Shown: positions 32,100 through 44,509, numbered from the stretch's first letter. The stretch is DNA of 64,000 nucleotides from Dendrocalamus latiflorus (GCA_017311315.1 CM029672.1:9838463-9902462); one strand, 5' to 3'. Notes: generated by a model not told the origin, from the letters alone. A program made the numbers and translations.

Positions 32100-35000
32100 C
32101 TATCCATGCCTCATTGCCGGCGGCACCATGTCATCAAGAAGCCCCTTGTCGACGGGAACACTAGCCGGCGACGTCATCACCGACATCAAAGATGACTGCG
32201 TCGACACAGCAGTCAACGTCGTCGTCGACAACGGGTAGCTGCTTGTCGCCTGCAGCTCGTGGTTGCAGTGCAGCGGCTGCAGGAGCGACGACAACGACAT
32301 CGCCGGCCTGCAGACGAGGGAGTCCAGCGCCGAAGGAGGAAGGTTTTGGTGACTACTGTGCATCTCCGGCAGGCTGCTGTAGAGGTGGTGCGCCGAGAAC
32401 GCCATCTGGCCGGAGAGGGCGGCGGCGTGGACGTGCGCGAGGGCGCCGGCGCCGCCGCGCGGGAAGGTGACGGTGTGGTGGCAGTGCTGGCCCTCGTAGG
32501 TTGTGATCACGACGGAGGGGTCCTCGGAGGAGCGCTCCACGCGCTTCTTCACCGTGCACTTGCTGTTGGTGCATCTGTAGTAGCTCCTATATTATATTGA
32601 TAAAGAAATCCAATGTAAAAGATTACCACAACAATTCACTCATCGCAAAATATAATTGTGTGTATTTTTCTGGAGAAAATTGAGAAGTTAATTGGCCTAG
32701 TTTGCTAGTTAATTAGCTGCATTTTCTTCTGTAAAAGAAATTAAGGGGAAGGAATTCATCAACTGAAAGTAATATGCATCTAGCTAGATTTCGGTGGTGA
32801 TCGGTTCGGCTGAAAAGCTCATGGCTGAAAACACTGTAGCTGGCCGAAAAAAGCACTGTAGCTGACAGAGACTTATTTATCATAATTAAATTTAAAAAAA
32901 TTAAAAATATAAAAAAATATGTTAGCCCATTACGTATAATACAAACAAATACGGAAAAAAAGAAACGGTAAAAAAGCTCAACAAAAAGTCAAAAGTTCAG
33001 AAAAAGACGAAACTTATGAATAGTGAAAAATAAGTCAGAAGCCAAAAGCCGAAGCCGAACCAGAAACTCTTCTTTCTTTATAGGTAGATATGCATGTATG
33101 CATCTAGCTAGTTTTCAAAATAACATGAGATACAAACTAGTAGTTAGTACTATATGCATTCATTAATTTTGCATAATCAATTAATTAGGATTCGACCGAC
33201 AACGCCATAGGATTCTCTCTTTCTTGCCGTACACTAGTTAAGACTTGAGAGTAAGACTAGAGTTCAAATGTACTCCATATGATCGATAATTTTATTTTTA
33301 ACAAGACCGATCAGCATATGTAGTTATTTAATCAGAGATAAGTTTAAGTACTAACTGTGTCATTCCAGTCACTTCCACGAAGCAACCACCATCCATATGC
33401 ATTGAGTCACGGTCAAGGTATTATTTTATACCCTCGGGAATAGATTAAAACCACGCATGTTTTATATGTGATGTCCATGCATGTTCAGAAACCAAGAGAA
33501 AAACATGCATGCGACAGGCTCCTTGCTTTCTTTCAGCAGAAGAAAACTACTTATTAGCTAGTACTAGGGAGCATACCCATATTGGCTTCGCTCATTTGCG
33601 TTTGAGTTTCTGGCTTCCAGTTTATTTTTTACTATTTTTAAATTTCATCTTTTTCTAACTTTTTGGTTCTTTTTGAGCTTTTTGCCTGTTTTTTTCCGTG
33701 TTCATTTGCATAATACTAGATGGGCTAACTTGTTTTTTTTCTACTTTTAAAATTTTAAATTTAATTATGCCAAATAAGCCATCATCAATTACAGTATAAT
33801 TTCAGCCAGCTACAATACAAATTCAATCATAAACCATTAAAATTCAGTTCAATTGTGCACCACCATACTAATTTATGAAGTACCGCGATGTTCATTATGA
33901 AACGATATTGGAGTAGATACACCACCACTTAATTAATTGCAAGTACATTAATTCAATTCACATATTTAATGTGCACCCAATTCATCGTATGGTATCGTAC
34001 TCAACTACGTACTCATGCACAGTGTCAGTACTATATGTATGAGGCATTTAGGGTTGCACTCTCAATCTCCTGTTTATATTGATTTCTGAAGGTTGTTTTC
34101 TATATAAACTGATTTTTTTTATAGTTCTTAGCTTTTAAATAGAGTATCTTTTTAAGACGGGATCTACTAGTCAATTTTAGTATATACTGCGACGATTTCA
34201 TTTATATCAGCTAAAACCGTACGTATATAAATATCTTTTTCTACATGCTGTTACTATTCATATGTCACAGGCAAAAGCCAAACGCCATAATAAAGCCTAT
34301 ATGAACAGGTCTACTACTATTCATAGGTAGTTTCTGTTAAAAAAAATTGGGGTGACATATATTGACCATACGAAGCATATGGCATGCATGATCGATGTGT
34401 GGATAAATATATATGGTGCAGCAAGCCGGGCAATAATACACACGGTATAAAATAGTCGAGAGATGAATAGGTTAAAATACCTGGGGAAAGGGCTGTTCTT
34501 GACGGCCTTCTGGCCGTACTTCCTCCAGCGGTAGCCATCCTCGAGGTGGTCGATCTCGCTCTTGGTCATGAACGCGAACCGCGGCTGCCGGGCGCGCTTC
34601 TGCCCCTTCTTCGCCGACGCCGGCTTGCTCCTGCGCGCATGCATATATGTCGCAGAAGCGTAATTAAGTTCTCTGTAAAAGTTTAGTCATAATTAACCTA
34701 ACACTGCAACGCACATGAACTTGTGAAAAATGTACATCAGCTCGCACGCATGCATAAAAAGCATGTCACGTGTGCATACGGCGTGGTCACACGTGAGCGC
34801 ATTGCAAGCATGCTCGTGCGTGCGTGCAATGAACATGGCAGGCCACGACGTGGCAGCTTGATTAGTTCAGTACTCGTGGTGTAGAACAAGCTAGAGCACG
34901 GCTACGAAAGAGGGATTTTTTTCCTTTCTAACCACCGTGGTCATCGGACTGTTTTTTGTGAAATTTTCGTGAATTTTTTTGTATTCTAAACGGGTCCTAG

Positions 35001-36904
35001 TAGCATGCAGCACGAGATAGAAACACACGTTCTCATTTGGAGAAATGTTGGACATAAAATTTAGGCAAATTATTATAAACAAATTAATTAAGTAGGAGCA
35101 AAATGGCTTGGGCACAACTGGCTTTCTCTAAAAGAAAAGACAAGTAAACGATAAATTAATTAACATCCTTTTAATTTGCAGAAGTGTCCTACCTAGAGGT
35201 GCCGATCTCTTTTGCGATTTCCCATCTGAATTTTATCACTCGGCCACGAAATAAAAGAACGAGCTAGCTAGAAGGCTCGCATTAGTGAGCACAAAAGATA
35301 AAATGACGCGATCGAGAATCAATTAATCAAGAAATGAAACGGAAATACGCGTACACGTACGTACATCTAAGGCAGTACGTGTACAAAAATACTGCTGGCC
35401 TGGGCAATAGATATAAAAAAATCATCAGCTATAACTATGACTTTGCTTTAAAGGGCTTCTTAATTTTGTCTTTTTGTTATTTTTAGTTTTTTTTCATTTT
35501 ATTATTATTTTATTATTTTTTGTATTATTTGTGAAGATATAATGGTTTTTTACTTTAAAAACTAATAACTGTTATAGCGTATTTGTAGATAACAACAAAT
35601 ATCTAAAACCAGTAGTCGAAACTTTAAAGTTGTTCAATCAGGATAAGACATAAGTACCCGCTAAGACGAGGAGAGAGGAGAGAGAATTAAAGAGAAGAAG
35701 AAAGGGCGTCATGTTTAGAGCAAGTACAATAATGGTTTTATAACCAAGCAAGTCAGCATTTTTGCTGATGTGGAGGAGAGAAGAGAGGAGAGAGATGAGA
35801 GCTTGGCTCTCATGCAAGCAACAAGCTGGGCATGGAAGTCTATGCAGTGGTGGGCCTATATAATAAATGTATATAAGGAGGAATAGGAAAGAGAATGTGA
35901 TACATGGTACCACATAATAATAATAAAAAATTTGTAGACAAATTATTGTATAACTTGGCTCTTAAATCTCGCCGCAACGTTCGACGCAAATTAACCACAC
36001 ACGCACATGACAAATTGCCTCTGTCTCTCTCATTTGCCAAATTGCCCCTCGAAGCAACGCACAAAATACACCTAGATAACAAGGCCACCGTTAGGGTATC
36101 TTCCACAGTATCATTTTCATTGTCTCTTCGCTACCCTATTATCAGTGAATTTTTACGTGAAAAAGAGAGGTGAGAAAAAATATAGTATCTATTATGCAAA
36201 AGACCATCTAAACATACAAATCAATGTAAATGATAATAAAGTGTAAATGAAAATATAATAAAAATAATATAAAATAATTAGAGAAGTTAATTTTAAAAAT
36301 AATGTTAAAAAATATTGTCTCTAATACTGTCTTTTAAGTGATAAAAAATTTAGCGCTTGGAAAACAAACTATTGTGTATATGCCAGATCACGTACAGTAT
36401 TCAAAACAAAAACAAAAGAACAGAAGAGAAGAAAAGAAGACGAAAAGAAAGGGCAAATTAAGCTGTACTATACTTTTGTAAATTTTGCAAAGCTCGATGG
36501 TAATTACGGTTTTACCACTCACTCGCGGGGGAGAGATGAATTGATAGCCAGACGAGAGCGAGTAACTTTTTTAGAGTATTAATTATAGAATCGGAGCGAG
36601 TAATTAAGCTGAGCTAGCGCGATTCCACTTACGCTGCCTCCGTCGACGCGGCGGCCGGCTTCCCGTCGGCGTCCTCCGGCGTGGCGCCGTCGTCGGTGGA
36701 GCTCGACGAGGCGCCGCCGTCCACGGACCCGGCAGGCGTGGCCACCTCCGATGCCGGCGGCGGCGTGGCCTCTGGCGGATCCAACGGCGGCAGCTCCCCT
36801 GCGGCGTCGAGCCCGGCCGCCCAGCCGAGCTCCGCGAATATCGCCGAGGAGTCGGCGTACGCGTCAGCGGAGAAGGGCCAGTCGCCGACCCCGGCGCCGG
36901 CCAT
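32100..36904 (-). CDS. WRKY transcription factor, group IIc, 302 aa, three exons
   Basis: WRKY proteins bind W-box DNA (TTGAC core) in the nucleus and regulate stress and developmental genes. Exons are 36904-36633, 34630-34481 and 32586-32100 (stop 32102-32100); all sites are GT/AG and the 909-bp CDS joins in frame. The WRKY domain spans residues about 121-178: WRKYGQK at 126-132 and a zinc finger with Cys146, Cys151, His175 and His177 (C-x4-C-x23-H-x-H, group II). The intron after the codon start of Arg141 (SPFP|R) is the conserved position. QPRFAFMTKSEIDHLEDGYR and TYEGQHCHHTVTFPRGG resemble Arabidopsis WRKY57-type proteins. The N-terminus (DWPFSADAYADSSAIFAELGW) is acidic-aromatic, possibly activating. 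An in-frame upstream ATG at 37117 exists, but that stretch runs through a GA repeat, so 36904 is preferred. Both introns (about 1.9 and 2.0 kb) are full of MITE-like repeats. Confidence 0.93.
32799..33062 (-). repeat. MITE-like repeat, family A (WRKY intron 2)
   Basis: Begins TGATCGGTTCGGCTGAAAAG and ends AAGCCGAAGCCGAACC. It contains CACTGTAGCTG, TTAGCCCATTACGTATAATA and CAAAAAGTCAAAAGTTCAG. Near-complete relatives lie at 40874, 47964 and 48653; more diverged ones at 33585 and 37905. Confidence 0.75.
33585..33850 (+). repeat. MITE-like repeat, family A (WRKY intron 2)
   Basis: A diverged copy in opposite orientation to the one at 32799, with ATTTCATCTTTTTCTAACTT, GATGGGCTAACTTG and TTTCAGCCAGCTACA. 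The two copies form a large inverted pair within one intron. Confidence 0.6.
34095..34311 (-). repeat. MITE-like repeat, family B (WRKY intron 2)
   Basis: Reverse-oriented copy with AGCTTTTAAATAGAGTATC and CATTTATATCAGCTAAAACC, related to the repeat at 4708. Confidence 0.6.
35425..35640 (+). repeat. MITE-like repeat, family C (WRKY intron 1)
   Basis: Contains TTTTGTATTATTTGTGA and long T runs, and ends near CAGTAGTCGAAACTTTAAAG, complementary in style to GACTTTGCTTTAAAG at its start. Related to the better-preserved copy at 62354. Confidence 0.45.
35717..35962. repeat. Mutator-type MITE candidate (WRKY intron 1)
   Basis: Starts AGAGCAAGTACAATAAT and ends with an imperfect complement (ATTATTGTATAACTTGGCTCTT split by a few changes). 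Ends of this type are common in grass MITEs. The interior is purine-rich (GGAGAGAAGAGAGGAGAG). No clear target-site duplication was seen. Confidence 0.55.
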
Positions 36905-36979
36905 GGCAAAGAAACCCACCGCGAGATCCGTACGAACACCAGCCGAGCAGAGGAGCAAAACCTTGGCCTCGGCAGTAGC

Positions 36980-36980
<1 letters not shown>

Positions 36981-37019
<39 letters not shown>
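36981..37019 (+). repeat. (GA)n microsatellite in the WRKY leader
   Basis: About nineteen GA units with one interruption, 77 bases upstream of the WRKY start codon on the opposite strand. GA/CT repeats are frequent in plant 5' UTRs and promoters. Confidence 0.9.
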
Positions 37020-37022
<3 letters not shown>

Positions 37023-37259
37023 CAAGAAGCTAGCTTTACCGGCGGGCAGGCATCCAGGCAATGATAATAAGCCGTTTCTTCTCTCGGCTTCTTGGGGCCC
37101 CGTAGCCTTTTTATCATCGTCTTCTCCAGTAGTCCACTCCTCCTGTGGGGCAGGCTGGCTGTGCATTTATTTTATTTATTTTACTCTCCTGGCTTAGTAC
37201 TACCACAATTAACCACTCATTTCGCGTTATTTAATTTATTCTCTTCCCATCTACCGTTG

Positions 37260-37659
37260 GGGTGTTTTTGATTTGTGGATGGAAGTTGTATCATATATCC
37301 TGACTGAGTAGATGCAGGCTGAGTGGAATCGTATTTCAGAAAAAGAAGATGTTTGGTGAGGTTGTATGAGCGGATGCAAAAAAAACTGAGATGCTGTTTG
37401 GTTGCCTGTATGAGCGGATACAGTCTACCAAACCTGAGAGGCTGACACGTGGGACCGCATAAGATACACTGCATCCACCCATCCAGGATGGTCAGTGAAG
37501 CTCATTTTGAGCGTATCCACCTATCCAGGATGAGGGTATATTTTTGCATCCGCTCATGCAGGCTGCATCCACTCATACAGGCAACCAAACAGGCTCTTTC
37601 TCAGATTATACAGATCTACCCAGCCAGGACGAAGGAGATTTAGGCAACCAAACACACCC
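37260..37659. repeat. Nested Tourist-like MITEs
   Basis: The outer element starts GGGTGTTTTTGATTTG and ends with the complement of GGGTGTGTTTGGTTGCC, flanked by TTG on both sides (37257-37259 and 37660-37662). Inside, about 37392-37594, a second inverted pair has TGTTTGGTTGCCTGTATGAG and its complement. GAGCGGATAC/GTATCCGCTC motifs recur between. It lies in the upstream region of the WRKY gene. Confidence 0.65.
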
Positions 37660-37904
37660 TTGGTCTTTGTAAGGCGTCATTGTATTTCCAGATTCAAATT
37701 AACCTCGTAATGTATGCCAGAATCACTTTCTACCTGGCTTTGTGTTACCACGTTTAACTAGCGGCACATTTCATTTGCTTATAATTTATTCTAGTAATCT
37801 AGTATTAGTTCACATGGCTACGACCCCAACCGATGTATCTCAACAAATACCAGAATCGATCTCTACCGTCTGACTATTGTAACAATAATATTATGGCTCT
37901 ACTC

Positions 37905-38150
37905 ATTTCGGCTTAAGTTTCTGATTTCTAACTTATTTTTTACTATTCTTAAATTTTGTCCTTTTTTGGCTTTTTAGCTTTTTTTAAGCTTTTTTGCCGG
38001 TTCTTTTTTCCGTATTTGTTTGCGTTGTCTATAACGGGCTAACCTGTTTTTTCTACGTTTAAATTTTTTTAAAATTTAGTTACGCTAAATAAACCACCAT
38101 CAACTACAGTGTAATGTTAACCATAAGCCTACTTATTTCAGCCCAACCGA
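37905..38150 (+). repeat. MITE-like repeat, family A
   Basis: Starts CTCATTTCGGCTTAAG and ends near TTTCAGCCCAACCGAG. It contains GGGCTAACCTG and ACTACAGTGTAATG. Confidence 0.6.
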
Positions 38151-38277
38151 GTGGCACCTGTCTTCCGCTACATATATATAGTTCAACTAAGTGAATTAGT
38201 GTACTATTGCTGCTATCTTATATCACTCAAAACTGAATAAACACTACAGCTTGTTCTACTGTTGCGAGAACAAAATG

Positions 38278-38512
38278 AGGGCATGTTTTTAGCTTCGGAT
38301 TATGGCTGTGTCTTATGCCTTTTGAACTATTCGTGAGAGAGTACAGAGTAACAGAAACTCATGTACAGTTTTGGCCGATATAAATGAAGTTACTACAGTG
38401 TGTACTACAATCAAGTTGTAAACCCGTTTTGAAAAGATATTCTGTTTGAAAGTTAGTTACTATAAAAACAATCACAAAAATAACTTTTAAAAGTTGAAAA
38501 GAAGATGTTCTG
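38278..38512 (+). repeat. MITE-like repeat, family B
   Basis: Contains ACAGAGTAACAGAAACTC, GCCGATATAAATGAAGT and TTTGAAAGTTAGTTACTAT. Closely similar to the copy at 4708. It is directly followed by another partial A/C-type copy (to about 38660). Confidence 0.6.
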
Positions 38513-38949
38513 AGCCCTGCTCCAACCGGCTTAAGTTTCTAACTTTTGGCTTCTGGCTGTAGCTGTTGGTTTTTGGTTGAAAGTGCACTGCAGCAGCTGT
38601 TAATTTTTTCTGAGTCATTCAATTAAAAAACAAAAACAAATGAGAGAAAAAAAATACGGTTATATTTTCACGGAAATAGCTTAAATCTGTAGCGTCCGTG
38701 CAGCTGCGCATGTGTAGAGACACTGTTTAGGTACTGCAAGGCGCAACGATCGATCTCCCGTTCCACTCCACTAAGTCCACTTACACCTCCTTTCTCTTTC
38801 TTTTCCAAATTTCCATCGCTTGCTTGGTTTCCTATGTCTGTTCCGGTTTGCTGCAGCGCCGTGCATGGATGCAAGAGAGGAGAAACCTGTGGTTTGCCGA
38901 TCGACGACTCTTGTCTTGGAGTTGGCGTGCCCGGGGAGGTAGCTACCGA

Positions 38950-39570
38950 CTACTGGCCCTTATTTTGACCCGTTCAAAACTGTTTTCACAGATGCTTTTA
39001 GCCGTGACTGTTATCTTTTACTTGAAATGAGCTTCAAAAACGGTTTTTTGCGGATGCTTTTGACTGCGGCTAGAATCTTTTGTTTGAAACGAGCACTGCA
39101 GCCGCAGTTAGCTTTTTACTTAAGTATTCAATTAAAGAAACATAAAGAAAAAATCGTTACATCTCCATAAACAATACAAAGAAAAAGAGAATGCCGCGTT
39201 AAGAAATTAACACATTTAAAAAGGGCTTCTAACTTCTGAAAACTGCAAGCCAAAAGTCAAAAGTCATTTTGAACGGAACCTTTATAAGCTCCAGTCTGAG
39301 AAAAGTGAGGGTAAGATATGTGTATATACCCATTCGCCCAACTCAGGGGCATTCATATTGGCTTCTGCAGTTGATGATTTTTGGTTGAAAATAAATAGTA
39401 GCAGTCGAAAGAAATGGTTTTTAGAATGAGAGAGCGAGTGGTGCAAAAAGTGAGAGGTGCGTGTGTGAGATAAGAGCGAGAGAAGCGAAAAAGTATCTTC
39501 GAAAAATTAGATATTTATATTAACTTCTAGTTTCTCCAAACAAAAGCCATAAACAGAAACAAGCCTTACT
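38950..39570. repeat. Two further degenerate MITE-like repeats
   Basis: One (about 38960-39285) is bounded by CCCGTTCAAAAC and GTCATTTTGAACGG. The other (about 39350-39570) is bounded by ATTGGCTTCTGCAG and CAAAAGCCATAAACAG. Both have the internally AT-rich, fold-back look of families A to C. Confidence 0.4.
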
Positions 39571-40873
39571 CAAATCCTTGTCATTATCATCAACTTAACG
39601 TCCACCGTCTCCTTCAGTTTACTACTACTCGTTATCATTGTGAAAATTAAACTTGTAAAAAACATTTGGGAATTATTTCTGCAGCTTCTAGTCATGCTTA
39701 CGTGCGCACATGTATAATTTGGTTCTTTTAAGGAAAGAATTAATGTATTTGATGGTTTTGCATGCTAATTTTTAACAGAAATAGAATGTATGGTTGGGCC
39801 CATTACTTTGGAGGAACGCATGAACAAATTTAACGTCAAGTCATATGAAATCCCATAGGAAGTAAAAAAGTTAATTAGCAAAAACTTTAAAATTAAGATG
39901 TGCTTGGATGTTACACAAGAGAAAAAACACCGGATTAATTCCAACATAGAGCCAGAGGAATGAAAACATAAGACAGGTAAAACATTTATTTTTCTTTAAT
40001 GGTTATATATAATCAAAAACAAGCTAAGATGTACGTACAGGCCAGGCAACTAGACAAGTGACAACAAAAACCACCATTATTTGAGTATTTAATTTGGAGT
40101 TCATTCTCACGTACGTACGAACAAGCCGATAAATCGATATTTTATTAAGTAATTCTACGACCACCAGCTACGAAGAGTAGTACGTTATCGTGCCTAATTG
40201 CGACCGATCGACGGGGATATTTATATCGGAAGTGCTAAATTGATAGGTCCTCTTATCCGGAATCTCAGATTTCTGGAGATATCGATTTTCCGTTTTGTCC
40301 TCATCCAACGGCGCTCTTGTATATAAACAATTTGAACCTAGCTCCAGCACAAGCCAAAGTTTTCTACACTAAAACACGATCACATCACATTATAGTTAGC
40401 TAATCTTTCTTTTTTTAATTTTTAGAGGCGACTAATTACAATCAAGTAGCGTCTATTTTAATTTCAGAAAACGTTGCACGCTACTTACAACACCGTACCT
40501 TATATATATATAAGTACTGATCCATGTGATCGACCTTTCTGTCTTGTTGATAGCTATATGTTGGGCGGGTCATATTTGGACCAGGATGCATGTTGCCAAT
40601 TAATTATAATCAAGTTTGGATTAAGTTGGTGTAATGGAATGTGTACACGCATCTAAATTAATGTTGTTTTCAATTGATCAATTCTCTTACACATGCAAGG
40701 TTGGATTGCAATATCAAATCGGTAGTATAACAGGGAGAGAAATTGACCTATGTCTCTTCCATGAGGTGGCCTCCTATAGTACAGTACGTATACATACTAG
40801 TGTACTTGTATATATACTGTGGGGGACTTGAAATATTCGATCATTTGGACGCACAATTACCTTCCAATTGGGG
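39571..40873. other. AT-rich intergenic sequence, nothing recognised
   Basis: No ORF above about 65 codons and no repeat structure or RNA gene was noticed. Confidence 0.4.
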
Positions 40874-41113
40874 TGATCGGTTCGGCTGAAAAACTCGTGG
40901 CTTATGGCTGAAAACACTGTAGCTGGTTGAAAAAAGCACTGTAGCTGACAGAGGCTTATTTAGCATAATTAAATTTAAAAAAATTTAAAAATATATGTTA
41001 GCCCATTACGTATAATACAAACACATACGGGAAAAAAGAACCGGAAAAAAGCTCAACAAAAAGCCAAAATTTCAGAAAAAGATGAAATTTATGAATAGTG
41101 CCAAATAAGCCTG
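40874..41113 (-). repeat. MITE-like repeat, family A
   Basis: Begins TGATCGGTTCGGCTGAAAAA, nearly the same as the copy at 32799, and ends earlier at ATAGTGCCAAATAAGCC. Confidence 0.7.
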
Positions 41114-41824
41114 CAGCACTGTAGTACAGCCATGTTGATCGCGCCCTATAGCTAGCTTTCAGGCCAAAAAATATGAGTGCTATTTAACTCTTGAAGATAA
41201 ATTATTTATTAAGGCACCCTCTAGTACTCGTAGCTAGCCGCGCATTGAACCAAATAAATCAATTTCATAGCTGTTGAGTACTGTAATCAAGTTACTGACC
41301 ATAGATTAAATCCATGAGTAAGCCAATAATTTGATATAGAGTACTGTACTGCAATGATTTATTAATTAAATTAAAGGGAATCTCTAGGTGAAAGATACTA
41401 TACTCGGGTGATCAAATCGAAACCGACACTCACTAGAATATTGCTGTCAGGTTGTACACACATATTTTAGTGAAAAGTACTGCACGAAAGTTAACACATA
41501 TGCAGCTGAGGTGCCGTTCCAACCCGCGTCGCCGGAAGCTGAATTGAACGCACGAGCTTTTGCAGCGGCTTCAGAAGCCGCTTTTGTATTGGGATTGTTG
41601 CGGTTTTTGGTCGAAAGATAAGACTAACGTACTGACAATGTTATTCGTGCGCTCTCTCTCTTGCCACCTTTCCCCTTGTCGCCGTGACTCTCCCTACTCT
41701 CCTCTGCTCCTGATCAGGCTATACCCGCTAGCATTCGGTACCTGTTGCGGATCTACAGTAATTCATAGATATTCGGCTGAATATCTAAAAAATTTTGCAA
41801 AAAATCTGTTATATATTAGGTATA

Positions 41825-41933
<109 letters not shown>

Positions 41934-42230
41934 TAATTGGGTCTCAGGGAGCATCTAAACACAGGCTTGACTCTTGAGGCGTCCGGCCGAACGCAACTGC
42001 CGAATGGCCCAGTGCCCCATTGCGCTGCCCGCAGTCCCGGTCCGCTCCGCCTCCGGTCTCCCATGCCCAAACGGCAAACGGCCCACTCGCGGCTCGCTGA
42101 TTGCCTGGTCACGCCGACTCGGTCTTCGTCAGCATCTCTCCTGCGACAGCCGACAGAGTGAGCGAGTGAGCGACTCAACCCTAACTCTCAGATTCGACGG
42201 CGGCGGCGGCTAGCGCGCTCGGCGGCTCGG

Positions 42231-42440
42231 CGCTCCTTCCTCTCAGTCCGGCAATCGGCAGCGGCCGCAGCCCGCAGCGCAGTCCCTCTCCGGCTCTCCC
42301 TCGTCTGTCTCTTAGATCCAGCGCCGGGCGCCTGGGCGCCAGCGACTGGCGCGCTCCTTCCTCAGGCTCGGTCGCTCAGTCCGACAATCGGCAGTGGCCG
42401 CACACCGCAGCGCACTCCCTCTCCGGCTCTCCTTCGTCTC
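42231..42440 (+). repeat. Tandem duplication of about 120 bp in the hAT leader
   Basis: GCGCTCCTTCCTC, CAATCGGCAG(C/T)GGCCGCA and CCCTCTCCGGCTCTCC occur in the same order at 42231-42306 and 42351-42440. Confidence 0.75.
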
Positions 42441-42965
42441 GTTAGCAGTCAGCTCATCTCCGGATCTGTCGATCTGAGGTGCTTCCTTAATCCTTAGTTC
42501 CTTACTTCCTTAGCTCCTTTATCGGTTTATCCTCAATTCCTCATATCCTGTCATCTGTGTTACTGTGTTGTGTGTAGACTGTGCCACTGTGGTCTGTGGA
42601 TCAGTGGATCTGTCATCTGTGGATGCCTGGATAGTGGATATGACAAATTGACAATATTTGTGTTTAACTGTTTATGAGTATATGGCAATACTTGGAAATG
42701 GAGTAATGATGTAATGGAATATGGACGTTTGGTTATGCAATTGTGAATTGGCTAATATGTATATGTTTCTCAGTTTCTGCAGACTGCAGTAGTTAAGAGA
42801 ATTGGCCAATATGTATATGTTTCTCAGTTTCTCATTGTGAATTGTAGTAGATAAGTCATAAGTCAAATTCATATAGTTTGTTAGGCTGTTAGGATAAGTC
42901 ATGCCTCTTTTCCAAGACCTGTTAGGCTGTTATTTGATTTAAAGGGACATGTAAGAATCATTTAT

Positions 42966-43721
42966 TTGATTTCTTTTGTGCAAATAGATTTACCGCTGCT
43001 TTCACAACATTTACTGCGGGAGGATGATGGATGTGATTCTTTTCTTAAAGATGTCACTTCCTTTTGTGTGAAGTATGGCATCAAAGTTGCTCAAATGGAT
43101 GGTTTCTATAAACCAGTTGCAAGATTTAAAAGGTTCTTCAAAAAAGTTAAGAATCTTCATCGCTTCCATGTCGAAATGTTCTTAAGTGTTATTGACAGGC
43201 AGCTTCGAGAGCTTAATGACAGATTTGATGAGGTAAACACATAATTGCTTCTTCGCATGGCGTCATTTAATCCTACTGATTCATTCGCTGCTTATGACAA
43301 GGACAACTTGGTTAGACTTGCTCAGTTTTATCCTAAAGATTTCACAAGCACAGAATTGATGCATCTTCCATTTCAACTTGCACACTTCATTACTGATATG
43401 CACAGAGATGAAAGGTTTAGAGAAGTGAACAACCTTTCGGAGCTTTCCATTATGCTTGTTCAAACAAAGAAGAGTATCAATTACGCAATTGTTTACAAGC
43501 TTCTCAAATTAGTGCTAATTCTTCCCGTAGCAACTGCTAGTGTTGAGAGAGTGTTTTCTTCAATGAATTACGTGAAGAATAAATTGAGAAATAGAATGGG
43601 AGAGCAGTACTTGAATGATTGCTTGGTTACATTTCTTGAGCAAGAGTTTTTTATGCAAGTTAAGGATGATGATATTATATCTCGCTTTCAAGGCATGAAG
43701 CGTCGTCGCGTTAATATTTAG
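42966..43721 (+). pseudogene. hAT transposase C-terminal part with one nonsense codon
   Basis: A single frame from about 42966 to the stop at 43719-43721 is interrupted only by TAA at 43242-43244 (after RFDEVNT). The first part (VKYGIKVAQMDGFYKPVARFK, LRELNDRFDEV) and the second (ASFNPTDSFAAYD, LVQTKKSINYAIVYKLLKLV, TASVERVFSSMNYVKNKLRN) match the C-terminal half of plant TTF-type hAT transposases, ending in the dimerisation domain with the SVERVFSS motif. The N-terminal zinc finger and the first catalytic residues are absent. Loss of the N-terminus plus the stop make it non-functional. Confidence 0.85.
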
Positions 43722-43959
43722 TTCTTAATTATTTTATAATTTCTTTGTATTATTTCAGTTGTTGTCTGTAGTACGAACAATTGTACTTTAATTTTTGCTA
43801 TTATGGACCTTTACAATTTTTATTGAACAATATTTTTGTAACTTCGAATACCCATTCCAAAATTCCTGGATCCGCCCCTGCGTGCACGGTAGTAGCACTA
43901 GACCATCCAAGACGTCAAGAGGCAAGCACTCACAGCTATTGATGCCTCCTTCTGCCAAC

Positions 43960-44272
43960 AACATGAATGCCAAGATCATCGATAGGGACATCGAGCCGAA
44001 GCGCCTCGTCGACCTCTACAAGAAAATGCACACCACCGCCTCTCGTGAATCAAGTTGTGTGTCACTTCCCCTATGCGTAATCCAGCTAGAGAAGAAATGG
44101 CACGCATGATGAACCTAGTCGAGAAGGCTGGAGCTAGCGAGGACACCAACGAGCACCACTAGGCTAGTTAGCTTCTCATGAAGAAAGAATACCATGACAA
44201 CTTCCTTAGCATGAAAATGGATGAGGGACAACTTCGCTGGATCAGGAAGACTTGGGACTAAATAAAGAACCA
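43960..44272 (+). pseudogene. Harbinger Myb/SANT-like gene remnant
   Basis: The frames read KRLVDLYKK and, after a frame change, EDTNEHH*AS*LLMKKEYHDN, then LRWIRKTWD. These parallel, in order, KRLVDAYE, GTDEHYYATQLLMKKQYRDM and LSWLRRAWE of the intact protein at 28744-29716. At least three stops and one frameshift are present. Only the C-terminal third is preserved. It begins right after the hAT end at 43880. Confidence 0.7.
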
Positions 44273-44509
44273 GTCTTGAGCAATGTTATTTATGTTTCAA
44301 CCAATGTGTCATGTTGCACATTTCAGTTTCAAACATTAATTTGAGTTGTTTTTTCTCACTTCATAAACTACATTTAGGTCTTGTGTCATTCACTCTGTAA
44401 TATTATGCACTACGTTAACGTACACTAGAAATGTCCACGTGTCACTTGTAATGTTTGTAATCCAATTTGTATGTCAAGTTCAAACTGGTGTAATTCAATG
44501 ATTTCACTC

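Larger units (their letters stand above)
41937..43880 (+). mobile_element. hAT element remnant (left end not found)
   Basis: The right end is the complement of CAGGGGCGGATCC at 43880, a hAT terminus shared in its first 11 bases with the element at 20722. It holds a GC-rich leader (about 41960-42470), then AT-rich sequence and a truncated transposase. No matching left TIR or 8-bp duplication of CGTGCACG (43881-43888) was found, so the left side is probably lost or altered, perhaps at the TA microsatellite. Confidence 0.65.

Noticed and set aside
36905..37117. In-frame upstream start of the WRKY protein
   Set aside because: It would add 71 residues including a Leu-Ser run encoded by the GA microsatellite. 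The start at 36904 gives a conventional N-terminus.
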